Assembly: GCA_943735955.1 (NCBI GenBank)
Contig: OX030965.1
Location: 890,501 to 954,500 of the forward strand
From: Piscicola geometra
Lineage: Eukaryota; Annelida; Clitellata; Hirudinida; Piscicolidae
Direction: 5' to 3'
DNA: 64,000 bases
Shown: positions 10,627 to 23,200 of the stretch, piece after piece
How the letters are laid out: each line of letters begins with the position of its first letter
How positions within the stretch are numbered: the stretch's first letter is position 1
Made by a program: the position numbers and the translations under genes
Notes under the pieces: model-generated
Told to the model about the DNA's origin: nothing
Databases searched by the model: none
Seen by the model: only the letters and a program-made list of their open reading frames with translations

Positions 10627-11159
10627 TAGTATTATTTTCGTAACAAAAACGTAAACGGAAATTGTGAATAATCGTTCCACGAAAACGGAAATAAAAACTA
10701 AATTTAGTTTCGTAACGAAAACGGAAATAAAAACTATAATTATTTCCAAAACGAAATTGAAATAAAAACTATAGTTATTTCCAAAACGAAATTGAAATAA
10801 AAACTATAATTATTTTCAAAACAAAAAATACATAAATTTGTATGACATGCCATAATATGTAAATGAATAATTTATATAAAAAATATATGTCTATGTTATA
10901 AACATTATCTTTGGACTTCACGAAAGTAGCGCTATTTATAAAACGTTATTTTATTACCGCTTCGCTTTGTCAATTATATTATCAATTATTTTAATCGTAA
11001 ATTGGTTATTATATTTCAAACTATAATTATTTTCAAAACAAAACCGAAAATAAAAACTCTAATTAATTCCAAAACGAAACTGAAATAAAAACTCTAATTA
11101 ATTCCAAAACAAAACTGAAATAAAAACTTTAATTATTTTATGAAACGAAAATAACACTG
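10627..11159. mobile_element. hAT-like MITE, 533 bp
   Basis: The ends are diverged inverted copies of CAGTGTTATTTTCGT (the left end reads TAGTATTATTTTCG; the right end reads the reverse complement of CAGTGTTATTTTCG). The flanks ATAAGTAG (10619-10626) and ATAAGAAG (11160-11167) match at 7 of 8 bases. The interior is built from repeated blocks like CGAAAACGGAAATAAAAACT. It has no coding capacity. It is a sister of the element at 23564-24259. Confidence 0.8.
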
Positions 11160-11539
11160 ATAAGAAGGAAAAAAATCGAATAATTGGAAACTCGTTACGT
11201 CCACTTGGAATATGGTTCACTAGGTTATTTCATGAATCTTTAATATTGGAAGTTGGTGCTTTTGAGGAAACCCCTCCCCCACACCCAAATAATTAAATCG
11301 AAGATTTGGGCTTTAGCCTCAGCGTTTTCAAGCTAAAGTTCTGTATTCATTCTGGTCTCTAAACATAGCTAACTGTGAACAATGACAAGTTGCATTTAAC
11401 ACACGATACTGCTTGCAAGTACCATGGTTCACTTCACCAGTTAAGCAACATTGTCTCAAGCTGCAAATATCACCGCAAACCTCGATTGAACCTTTCTGTG
11501 AATTGCATGATTGAAATGTCTATGACAGCGTAATATGCT

Positions 11540-12078
11540 GCTCAATAATGTTCCTCTGGTGTTGTTGCTACATAAGTTGGGTCCAGCCCACAATACTTTT
11601 GTGGCGGCTTTCGCACCCGAGGTACAGCAATCGGCCCGAGATCATATGTCAAAACCATACTATTGACATCTCTGAAAATGGCGTTAATCTCTGATCCTAG
11701 TCGACGCAGTTTTTGCACAACTGAATCAGTCGCTGCAACCATTCCACTGACCTTGGCACTTGCTGATTGCAACGACTTATTTAACTGTTTCAGAAGTGAA
11801 AACACCAAAACAACTACTTTGAGGGCCAGTGCAGTAGTGCCTTGCTGAAAAAAGGCCTCCAACTGTTTCATCAGCAGTATCAATGGAAGCAAATGATTCC
11901 AAGCTAACAAGTACCACTTCATAATGTTCAAGCACAGAAGACACTGTAGAAACTCTGGTCAGTCATCTTGTAGGACAAATAAGTTTTATACTATACTTTT
12001 GATTCAGTGGCTCATCAGGAAAGTCAATTATAAGAGACACTGAAGCATCACTAAACTGCTTCCTGAACTTCCCTGAAT
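11540..12078 (-). pseudogene. ZMYM1-like hAT transposase C-terminal fragment
   Basis: The minus strand reads through SLIIDFPDEPLNQKYSIKLI, then CPTR-stop-LTRVSTVSSVLEHYEVVL, then SASAKVSGMVAATDSVVQKL and PRVRKPPQKYCGLDP. This resembles the C-terminal half of zinc-finger MYM-type 1-like, hAT-derived proteins. The in-frame TAG falls where relatives keep a tryptophan after CPTR (my inference is TGG to TAG). The N-terminal part is absent. Confidence 0.7.
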
Positions 12079-12139
12079 ATAAAAAGTGCCATCAGCTGTT
12101 TTTGTTTATGTTTACAATTACCGAGTTCAACGTAAACTT

Positions 12140-12660
12140 TTGTTTCAATCACTAATAATTTATATAGCGCCCTTTACTAAGCGAACAAAAGCGCTCAGCC
12201 ATCACGTCCCAAACAAGTACGTCTTCAGGCCTCGACGGAAAGTTATGAGTGACTTAGTTGAAGTTAAAGAAGAAGGTAAAGAATTCCATAAAAGAGGACC
12301 ACAGTAAGAAAAAGAACGTTTAGCAAAAGAGTGTTTAACTGGAAAACGAAAAGAACGATTAAAGGTAGATGATCTTAGACCAGATTTAAGGGGTTGTTTA
12401 ATTAGATTTTTAAGGTAAATTGGAGCATTATGAATTTTAAACATATTTAAACATATTTTAAAAGTCACTCTAGATCTCAAAGGTAACCAATGTAACAAAC
12501 GAAGATAAGGAGAAATGTGAGAAAACTTAGGAGCACGAGCAACAAGACGAGCAGCACAATTAAAGGTTTTATTTAGAGGAGCTAAAGTAGTATCAGGGAG
12601 ACCATAGTAAAGAGAGTTGCAATAATCAATCCTGGAGAGAACTAGAGAAGAAAATGTTTG
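12140..12660 (-). mobile_element. LINE 3' end with RT C-terminus
   Basis: The minus-strand frame 12202-12498 encodes MLHWLPLRSRVTFKICLNMF and ends YCGPLLWNSLPSSLTS ... TYLFGT-stop, the classic C-terminus of CR1/L2-like LINE ORF2. The upstream part (12500-12660) continues the RT and is nearly identical to 1-170. A short 3' tail with AAGGGCGCTATATAAAT follows at 12140-12175. Confidence 0.85.
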
Positions 12661-12689
12661 TGGCAGAAATGTGAAACAGATCCACTTAT

Positions 12690-13250
12690 AACGTATTATT
12701 ATATTTGTTTAGTATTTTAGAATATATTTTATTAAATTTAATTTAAACAACTCAAGTTAAACAGGTTAATAAAACTAGAGATTCAAAAAATTATACATTT
12801 TAGTTTGAAATCTCATCATTTTTCATTGCTTGCAGTCATGACGAGTATGTTTCTAGAATTAATTTTAAAATTTGATAATGGAGAATTGAAGTAATAAAAA
12901 AATTGAACTAGCGATTTGAGAAGATAAGATTCAGTGTCACTTAATGACGGTATATTGGCACTATTCTTATCAATGTTAAAATAATCAATCAAATCAATCA
13001 ATCAAAAATATTTCTTAAGCGCTCTTTCCTCAAATTCAAAAGCGCTCAATACCTCACAACGAATCTTCTTCACATGACTGTGTTTATGAAGAAGTGCCAG
13101 GGCCTCAAATTGAGCACCAGTGCACAGCTTGCAAGCTCCCACTGGCTACCTACTTCACAAGGCAGATGACCTCTGCAGATGAAGGACAGACTGTCAGAAC
13201 GAATCTTCTACACATGACTGTCTTCATGTCTATTATCTATTGAAAACTGG
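12690..13250. other. Intergenic sequence with a LINE/SINE tail
   Basis: No gene was found. A minus-oriented retrotransposon 3' end is suggested by (TCAA)n at 12978-13002 followed by AGCGCTC blocks to about 13060. A short imperfect duplication (ACGAATCTTC plus CACATGACTGT) occurs at 13060 and 13200. Confidence 0.4.
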
Positions 13251-13289
13251 TCTAGCTCAATGCCCTTAAAATTGAATCCACTAAAATTT

Positions 13290-13805
13290 AAACTTATATT
13301 TTTTGATTAAAATGTTAAACTAATTAATGATCCATGTAATTTTTCCTCTCATACTATTGTTCCATTTAATCATAGTCGTAGCTTAGGATTTATTTCTGAC
13401 TCAAAACTAATCTTATCAAAGCAAATTCTATTTGTTACTATATCTTGCTATTTTCATCTCAGACGTATTAGACAATTATTATCTTTCTTAAATAACCCTT
13501 CTTTAAAGATGTTAATTTCTGCACTTTTTCCATCCCGAATTGAATATTGTAATTGACTCTATTATAATTTACTTGAAAGTACTTTAAAAACATTTTAATT
13601 ATGCAGCTAAAATCGTTAGCTGTACTCCTATTTATCATCACATTACGCAGGTCCATATGTTTGGAACTCATTACCTCCTTATTTAACTACTTCTAAATCA
13701 TTATTTACTTTTCGTAAGGATCTGAAGACATATCTGTTTAACTAATTATTTACGAGTTCTCCTTTGAAAAAAGCGCTATAGAAATTGATTTGATTGATTG
13801 ATTGC
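13290..13805 (+). mobile_element. LINE 3' end, plus strand, decayed
   Basis: The plus-strand frames contain SRSLGFISDSKLILSKQI, SALFPSRIEYCN and PYVWNSLPPYLTTSKSLFTF followed by RKDLKTYLFN-stop. The copy ends with GCGCTATAGAAATTG and (ATTG)n. It is the same LINE type as 12140-12660 in the opposite orientation, with several frameshifts. Confidence 0.8.
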
Positions 13806-14084
13806 CATTCGTTGGCGAATGTGGGTATAAAAATATTTTAATTTTATTTATTTATTATTATTATTTTTTATATATTATAGATAACCATTATAGAAGTAAC
13901 AAAATTTGCGTGGTTTTAAAGTCCGAAAATTAAACTATAATACACGCCATAACTTTTACTCATTTGCTTATGTAAGAAAATAATTAAGTTATAAGTTAAA
14001 AGTTATTATTTAATAAATAATACTTTCCTTCGCTTGCGATTTTAATTTTATTTAATAACTAAACCAATTTCACTTCTTATAAAA

Positions 14085-14168
14085 ATGGTGGAAGTTTTAG
14101 ATAAAAAGTTAAAGGGTTTAGAAAATCGACTTTTTGGAGAAACCGATATTTCTGGAGAATTCCCGAGT
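14085..14168 (+). CDS. DCTN3: DCTN3 exon 1
   Basis: 28 codons from ATG, MVEVLDKKLKGLENRLFGET to FPS, ending at donor GTAAGA. It aligns with the DCTN3 N-terminus, in which a helix ending in LERWVYG follows the start. It is the first ATG after an AT-rich leader. Confidence 0.85.
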
Positions 14169-17100
14169 GTAAGATGCTATAAGTAAATATTAAAAATGCG
14201 AAAGTATTTAAAATAAATATAGTTGCTTGACATTTATTTGACAGTTATATTTTAATCAGATTTCAGAGAGCATTGATTCTCTTAACTCTTTGGTGAACAC
14301 GACTGTAGCAGGAAAACCTAACCTTGAAATGGTGCTCAAGAGAGGTAAGAAAATTCGTTAGAAAAGCATTTGTTTGTTGTTGTGAAGTTGTTGATTCCAT
14401 GACAACCCACTCGAAAAATATTGGACAACCCACAACTATTTAGACAAACCACCCAATCATTTGGAAACCCACCCAATCATTTTGAAAGCCCCTCTGATCA
14501 AATATAAACAACATTTATATAAATTTAATTAAGTAAGTTCTTTTATTTAACAAAGTATTCAAGAAAATGTATTTACCATTTGTTTTTCGCATCTTGATCT
14601 TTCTTTTTAAATATTGACTAATAGTTATAATTTTTCAAAACTATTTTTTAGGTACATATTTTTTATGTAAAACTATTTTTATCTTTTAACTTAAATATAA
14701 ATTATATTCGAACTGGTAAATTTTCGAAATATTTCGGTGGATACATGGGGGGGAGGGCATTTTGAAAAAATGTTTAAAAATTCATTCGGGCCAATCAGAA
14801 TTTGTTTGGGCAATTTTGAAAAAGTTGGGCTATTGGTCCCGGTGGTCCTCAACAGTGCGAGGCCTGCAAATGGTCGGATGGGTTGTCCAAAATAATTGGG
14901 TGGCTTGTCCTGTTTTTTGGGTGAGTTGTCTTACATTTTGGGGTGAGTTGGTAATCCGGTGGGCTGACTGGATACTGATGTTGTTGCATTTGCCCACACC
15001 TGCTACAGTGCTCGAGCTGGACAAAGACTTGCATCTGGACCAACTCGAGCAGCAAGCAGTCTCGATGGAAACCAAGCTGGAACTCTTGCTGCCGAGTGAG
15101 ATTGCCATGTGTGTGTGTGTCGAATGCAATAAATCTTTAGTATCGAGTCACTACAGCAAGTGCTCCTTCATTGGGGAGAATGACAAACAGTAAGGGAGTG
15201 CATGCACATGTCATCGTCGTCATGCTAGGCAGAGAGGCAGAACTCACTGCAACAAACGCCACTGCACTCTCACCAACACTCGAATGCTCTTCGCATGCCG
15301 ATCTGGCCACAGGAAAGATAGGATTCTCTTACATAGATCTTCATTGTAAAGCTGATATTCCTACCAAGGAATCAATCATACTAGATGCTGAGTTTGCACC
15401 TGCATCAGAAGCAAAAGAAGGGCTTCATCATTTTTCTGCTGGTTTGCCATTCATTAGACACTCAACTTTCCTCATAGAGGGAGAAGCATGCTAAAGTATG
15501 CTGAACCCGATCTATTATCTCAGTTTCGAGTGTGTGGCCTCTTCAAAGACTTCTGCTGTTCGCCTCTCTTTCCTCCTCAACTCCCACAACACCTCTCTTT
15601 CCTCCTCAACTCCCACAACACCTCTCTTTCCTCCTCAACTCCCACAACACCTCTCTTTCCTCCTCAACTCCCACAACAACTCTCTTCCCTCCTCAACTCC
15701 CACAACACCTCTCTTCCCTCCTCAACTCCCACAACACCTCTCTTTCCTCCTCAACTCCCACAACACCTCTCTTTCCTCCTCAACTCCCACAACATCTCTC
15801 TTTCCTCCTCAACTCCCACAACACCTTTCTTCCCTCCTCAACTCCCACAACACCTCTCTTCCCTCCTCAACTCCCACAACACCTCTCTTTCCTCCTCAAC
15901 TCCCACAACACCTCTCTTCCCTCCTCAACCCCCACAACACCTCTCTTCCCTCCTCAACTCCCACAACACCTCTCTTCCCTCCTCAACTCCCACAACACCT
16001 CTCTTCTCTCCTCAACTCCCACAACACCTCACTTCCCTCCTCAACTCCCACAACACCTCTCTTCCCTTCTCAACTCCCACAACACCTCTTCCCTTCTCAA
16101 CTCCCACAACACCTCTCTTCCCTCCTCAACTCCCACAACACCTCTCTTTCCTCCTCAACTCCCACAACACCTCTCTTCCCTCCTCAACTCCCACAACACC
16201 TCTCTTTCCTCCTCAACTCCCACAACACCTCTCTTCCCTCCTCAACTCCCACAACACCTCTCTTCCCTCCTCAACTCCCACAACACCTCTCTTCCCCCCT
16301 CAACTCCCACAACACCTTTCTTCCCTCCTCAACTCCCACAACACCTCTCTTCCCTTCTCAACTCCCACAACACCTCTCTTCCCTCCTCAACTCCCACCAA
16401 CACCTCTCTTCCTCCTCAACTCCCACAACACCTCTCTTCTTCCTCAACTCCCACAACACCTCTCTTCCCTCCTCAACTCCCACAACACCTCTCTTCCCTC
16501 CTCAACTCCCACAACACCTCTCTTCCCTCCTCAACCCCCACAACACCTCTTCCCTTCTCAACTCCCACAACACCTCTCTTCTCAACTCCCACAACACCTC
16601 TCTTTCCTCCTCAACTCCCACAACACCTCTCTTTCCTCCTCAACTCCCACAACACCTCTCTTCCCTCCTCAACTCCCACAACACCTCTCTTCCCTCCTCA
16701 ACTCCCACAACACCTCTCTTCCCTCCTCAACCCCCACAACACCTCTCTTCCCTCCTCAACTCCCACAACACCTCTCTTCCCTCCTCAACTCCCACAACAC
16801 CTCTCTTCTCTCCTCAACTCCCACAACACCTCACTTCCCTCCTCAACTCCCACAACACCTCTCTTCCCTTCTCAACTCCCACAACACCTCTTCCCTTCTC
16901 AACTCCCACAACACCTCTCTTCCCTCCTCAACTCCCACAACACCTCTCTTCCCTCCTCAACCCCCACAACACCTCTCTTCCCTCTTCAACTCTCACAACA
17001 CTTCTCTTCCCTCCTCAATTCCCACAACACCTCTCTTCTCTTCTCAACTCCCACAACACCTCTCTTTCCTCCTCAACTCCCACAACACCTCTCTTTCCTT

Positions 17101-20100
17101 CTCAACTCCCACAACACCTCTCTTCCCTTCTCAACTCCCACAACACCTCTCTTCCCTCCTCAACTCCCACAACACCTCTCTTTCCTCCTCAACTCCCACA
17201 ACACCTCTCTTTCCTCCTCAACTCCCACAACACCTCTCTTCCCTCCTCAACTCCCACAACACCTCTCTTCCCTCCTCAACTGCCACAACACCTCTCTTCC
17301 CTCCTCAACTCCCACAACACCTCTTTTCCCTCCTCAACTCCCACAACACCTCTCTTCCCTCCTCAACTCCCACAACACCTCTTTTCCCTCCTCAACTCCC
17401 ACAACACCTCTCTTCCCTTCTCAACTCCCACAACACCTCTCTTCCCTCCTCAACTCCCACAACACCTCTCTTCCCTCCTCAACTGCCACAACACCTCTCT
17501 TCCCTCTTCAACTCTCACAACACTTCTCTTCCCTCCTCAACTCCCACAACACCTCTTTTCCCTCCTCAACTCCCACAACACCTCTTTTCCCTCCTCAACT
17601 CCCACAACACCTCTCTTCCCTTCTCAACTCCCACAACACCTCTCTTCCCTCCTCAACCCCCACAACACCTCTCTTCCCTCTTCAACTCTCACAACACTTC
17701 TCTTCCCTCCTCAACTCCCACAACACCTCTCTTCCTCCTCAACTCCCACAACACCTCTCTTCCCTTCTCAACTCCCACAACACCTCTCTTCCCTCCTCAA
17801 CTCCCACAACACCTCTTCTTCCTCAACTCCCACAGCACCTCTTTTCCCTCCTCAACTCCCACAACACCTCTCTTCCCTCCTCAACTCCCACAACACCTCT
17901 CTTCCCTCCTCAACTCCCACAACACCTCTCTTCCCTCCTCAACTCCCACAACACCTCTCTTCCCTTCTCAACTCCCACAACACCTCTCTTCCCTCCTCAA
18001 CTCCCACAACACCTCTTCCTCCTCAACTCCCACAGCACCTCTCTTCCCTCCTCAACTCCCACAACACCTCTCTTCCCTTCTCAACTCCCACAACACCTCT
18101 CTTCCCTCCTCAACTCCCACAACACCTCTCTTCCCTTCTCAACTCCCACAACACCTCTCTTCCCTCCTCAACTCCCACAACACCTCTCTTCCCTCCTCAA
18201 CTCCCACAACACCTCTCTTCCCTCCTCAACTCCCACAACACCTCTCTTCCCTCCTCAACTCCCACAACACCTCTCTTCCCTCCTCAACTCCCACAACACC
18301 TCTTTTCCCTCCTCAACTCCCACAACACCTCTCTTCCCTCCTCAACTCCTACAACACCTATCTTCCCTCCTCAACTCCCACAACACCTCTTCCTCCTCAA
18401 CTCCCACAGCACCTCTCTTCCCTCCTCAACTCCCACAACACCTCTCTTCCCTTCTCAACTCCCACAACACCTCTCTTCCCTCCTCAACTCCCACAACACC
18501 TCTCTTCCCTTCTCAACTCCCACAACACCTCTCTTCCCTCCTCAACTCCCACAACACCTCTCTTCCCTCCTCAACTCCCACAACACCTCTCTTCCCTCCT
18601 CAACTCCCACAACACCTCTCTTCCCTCCTCAACTCCCACAACACCTCTCTTCCCTCCTCAACTCCCACAACACCTCTCTTCCCTCCTCAATTCCCACAAC
18701 ACCTCTCTTCCCTCCTCAACTCCCACAACACCTCTCCTCCCTCCTCAACTCCCACAACACCTCTCTTCCCTTCTCAACTCCCACAACACCTCTTTTCTCT
18801 CCTCAACTCCCACAACACCTCTCTTCCCTCCTCAACTCCCACAACACCTCTCTTCCCTCCTCAACTCCCACAACACCTCTCTTCCCTCCTCAACTCCCAC
18901 AACACCTCTCTTCCCTCCTCAACTCCCACAACACCTCTCTTCCCTCCTCAACCCCCACAACACCTCTCTTCCCTCTTCAACTCTCACAACACTTCTCTTC
19001 CCTCCTCAACTCCCACAACACCTCTCTTCCCTCCTCAACTCTCACAACACTTCTCTTCCCTCCTCAACTCCCACAACACCTCTCTTCCCTTCTCAACTCC
19101 CACAACACCTCTTTTCCTTCCTCAACTCCCACAACACCTCTCTTCCCTCCTCAACTCCCACAACACCTCTCTTCCCTCCTCAACCCCCACAACACCTCTC
19201 TTCCCTCCTCAACTCCCACAACACCTCTCCTCTGTCACCTCGGAGTCCTCTTCCGAACAGCATTTGATCTCAGTCCCAGTCTCAGATGGAACACGACCAT
19301 GAATTGTTTAAGAGACTCTTTGCACACAGAGATGTGTGGTGGTTGGGGTGTGTGGTGGTTGAGGTATGTGGTGGTTGGGGTGTGTGGTGGTTGAGGTGTG
19401 TGGTGGTTGAGGTGTGTGGTGGTTGGGGTGTGTGGTGGTTGAGGTATGTGGTGGTTGGGGTGTGTGGTGGTTGAGGTGTGTGGTGGTTGGGGTGTGTGGT
19501 GGTTGAGGTATGTGGTGGTTGGGGTGTGTGGTGGTTGAGGTATGTGGTGGTTGGGGTGTGTGGTGGTTGAGGTGTGTGGTGGTTGGGGTGTGTGCTGGTT
19601 GAGGTGTGTGGTGGTTGGGGTGTGTGGTGGTTGAGGTGTGTGGTGGTTGAGGTGTGTGGTGGTTGAGGTGTGTGGTGGTTAAGGGTGTGTGGTGGTTTGG
19701 GTGTGTGGGGGTTGGGGTGTGTGGTGGTTGAGGTGTGTGGGGGTTGGGGTGTGTGGTGGTTGAGGTGTGTGGTGGTTGAGAAGTGTGGTGGTTGAGGTGT
19801 ATGTTGAGGGTGTGGTGGTTGAGAAGTGTGGTGGTTGAGGTGTATGTTGAGGGTGTGGTGGTTGAGGTGTGTGTTGAGGGTGTGGTGGTTGAGGTGTGTG
19901 TTGAGGGTGTGGTGGTTGAGGTGTATGTTGAGGGTGTGGTGGTTGAGGTGTATGTTGGGGGTGTGTTGAGGGTATGTTGAGGGTGTGGTGGGGCAGACTT
20001 CAACACCTGCGCAGTGAAGACAGCCCTGCTGGAACAGGCCTCCTTGCTCGAGCGGATTGAGGCCATGTGTGACGTCCTGGGCAGCGAACACATTAAAGGT

Positions 20101-20167
20101 GGTCATCTCACTCATCTTATATCATCATCATCTCCTGCCTTCATCATCATCACCACCACCATCTTCC

Positions 20168-20198
<31 letters not shown>

Positions 20199-20210
20199 CC
20201 ACCATCTTCC

Positions 20211-20258
<48 letters not shown>

Positions 20259-20262
20259 TGCC

Positions 20263-20295
<33 letters not shown>

Positions 20296-23200
20296 TGCTT
20301 TCATCATCATCATCATCATCTGCCTTCATCATCATCATCATCATCATCATCTGCTTTCATCATCATCATCACCATCTGTCTTCATCATCATCATCATCAT
20401 CATCATCTGCCTTCATCATCATCATCATCTCACTTGCATTCACTTATCATCATCTCCTTCCTCTGCTACAGTCAGCTCAAAATGATAGGAATGGCAGTTA
20501 TTTCAGTTTAAAATGTCAAAATTTAAATATTAAAAATTTTAAATCATTTGAGTTATGGAGAATTTAACAAATGTTTTATCATTTCTCAATGTAATTCATC
20601 GGTTTATGAAAAAAATGTTTTTTAGAAGGGTCAAAATGATGGGGACGATGCCCTTTCTAATGATATATCAATGCTGTAGAGGTTTGTATGCAATATTAGT
20701 ACTTTATGCTTTTAGGATGACTCGATATTACCCTAATACATGTTTCTTTCATGATTTGCTATTTATTTCAGATATGAAACTTCTATTTTGTTCCACAAAT
20801 GTGAAATTTCACTTTTAGCTCCAAAAAACTTGAAAATGTTTTTTATTGACCTAAAAGCATGCACAATGAATCTCCATAGGTTCCTAATTGGGTTCAAATC
20901 CTGCTGCTCATAGTGATAATCTGATATTGTCCTTCAAAAGGCAACGTCTTGACCCTTGGGAAACACGAGTAGAGGCATTTGTCTGTTGCTTTACAAAATC
21001 TATTCCATGAAATCGACTTGCAAAGGGTTACAAATACTCTTCTATTAAAGTACTTTGTCTTTTGTAAACATTTAATTCTCTATAACTTGTTTGAATTTGA
21101 AGTGTAAAAAGGTTTACATTGTAAATAGAAAAAACTGCCGTCCCTACACATTTGAGGTGCACTTCTCATAGCTCACCAGCACACAACAAAGCACACTCTG
21201 TGCAAGTGGCGGCTGCTTGGTTCGTCGGGTGAGCAAGCGGTTGTTCGGCTGCTGCAGTTTGCATGGGCACTGCTTGTTAATGATGATGATCATCCTAAAA
21301 AAGTGGTGGTGGTGATGATGATGTCACAGTTGTGGTGGTAATGATGATGACGGCGATGATGCTCACACAGTGGTTCCAGGCCAGCAGAGCCAGTTGCACT
21401 CACTCAGCTCCATCAACCTGCAGCAGGAAGTTCGTTTGTGCGTTGCATCATCGCTACAACCATCATCGCTACAACCATCATCGCTACAACCATCATCGCT
21501 ACAACCATCATCGCTACAACCATCATCGCTACAACCATCATCGCTACAACCATCATCGCTACAACCATCATCGCTACAACCATCATCGCTACAACCATCA
21601 TCGCTACAACCATCATCGCTACAACCATCATCGCTACAACCATCATCGCTACAACCATCATCGCTACAACCATCATCGCTACAACCATCATCGCTCAAAC
21701 CATCATCGCTACAACCATCATCGCTACAACCATCATCGCTACAACCATCATCGCTACAACCATCATCGCTACAACCATCATCGCTACAACCATCATCGCT
21801 ACAACCATCATCGCTACAACCATCATCGCTACAACCATCATCGCTACAACCATCATCGCTACAACCATCATCGCTACAACCATCATCGCTACAACCATCA
21901 TCGCTACAACCATCATCGCTACAACCATCATCGCTACAACCATCATCGCTACAACCATCATCGCTAAAACCATCATCGCTACAACCATCATCAACCTCTC
22001 GACTCACTGAATCACTCTCTAAAGCTCTCCTCTTCCTCCTCCCTCTCCTCTTCTTCCTCCTCTCTCTCTACCTCTCTCTCCTTCTCTTCCTCATCCTCTT
22101 TTTTCTCATCTTTCTCTTTCACCTCTTCCTTCTTCTTCTCTTCATCTTCTTCCTCCTCCTCCTTTATGCAAGTCAGTCTGTTCCTGACAACACCACGCCA
22201 ACGAGAAACAGTCGATTCTTGCCTTTCGTGCACAAACTCCCTGAAAGGTGCTGCCGTCGTCTCGGAGGCTTCTTTCCTTCTCCGACGTGCAGTGTCCTTC
22301 CTCAACTCATCGGGGCAGACGACTTTTTTGCATGCGAATGCGGCCGGTATATCGAAAAAAGAGACCTCTCTTGAAAGAGACCTCACCTGAAAGAGACCTC
22401 ACCTTAAAGAGACCTCACCTGAAAGAGACCTCACCTTAAAGAGACTTCACCTGAAAGAGACCTCACCTGAAAGAGACTTCACCTGAAAGAGACCTCACCT
22501 TAAAGAGACCTCACTTGAAAGAGACCTCACCTTAAAGAGACCCCACCTTAAAGAGACCTCACCTGAAAGAGACCTCACCTTAAAGAGACCTCACCTGAAA
22601 GAGACCTCACCTTAAAGAGACCTCACCTTAAAGAGACCCCACCTTAAAGAGACCTCACCTGAAAGAGACCTCACCTTAAAGAGACCTCACCTGAAAGAGA
22701 CCTCACCTTAAAGAGACCTCACCTTAAAGAGACCTCACCTGAAAGAGACCTCACCTTAAAGAGACCTCACCTGAAAGAGACCTCACCTTAAAGAGACCTC
22801 ACCTGAAAGAGACCTCACCTTAAAGAGACCTCACCTGAAAGAGACCTCACCTTAAAGAGACCTCACCTTAAAGAGACCTCACCTGAAAGAGACCTCACCT
22901 TAAAGAGACCTCACCTTAAAGAGACCTCACCTGAAAGAGACCTCACCTGAATGAGACCTCACCTGAAAGAGACCTCACCTGAAAGAGACCCCACCTTAAA
23001 GAGACATTGCACAAACTATCCTCAAGGTGCATTGGTCCATTTTGTCTCTACTTCATAAACAACCTGATGGCATGCATCTCTCAACTGATTCACCTCTTAT
23101 AAAATATACAATCAAATCATCTCCAGGTTTGTTTTATACAGGCCAAAGTTTCCTCTCCCGAGGGTGGAGTCTGTCTAAGCAGTCTACTTTTAAATTTTAA

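Noticed and set aside
15171..15494. Plus-strand 107-codon frame in DCTN3 intron 3
   Set aside because: No recognisable similarity. It runs on into the array and is skipped by the phase-consistent exon 3 to exon 4 join.
19286..19334. Possible extra DCTN3 exon reading MEHDHELFKRLFAHR
   Set aside because: Exons 3 and 4 already join in phase with ungapped similarity to human DCTN3. Including this piece would break the phase and insert unmatched residues.
15488..19394. Three plus-strand frames of about 1250-1300 codons rich in Ser, Thr, Pro and Leu
   Set aside because: All three frames encode the same three peptides cyclically because the unit is 29 bp. The region is DCTN3 intron 3.
22012..22386. 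Minus-strand Glu/Lys-rich frame of 124 codons with a plausible basic N-terminus
   Set aside because: It mostly translates a polypyrimidine tract, lies antisense in DCTN3 intron 4, and has no splice partners or similarity.
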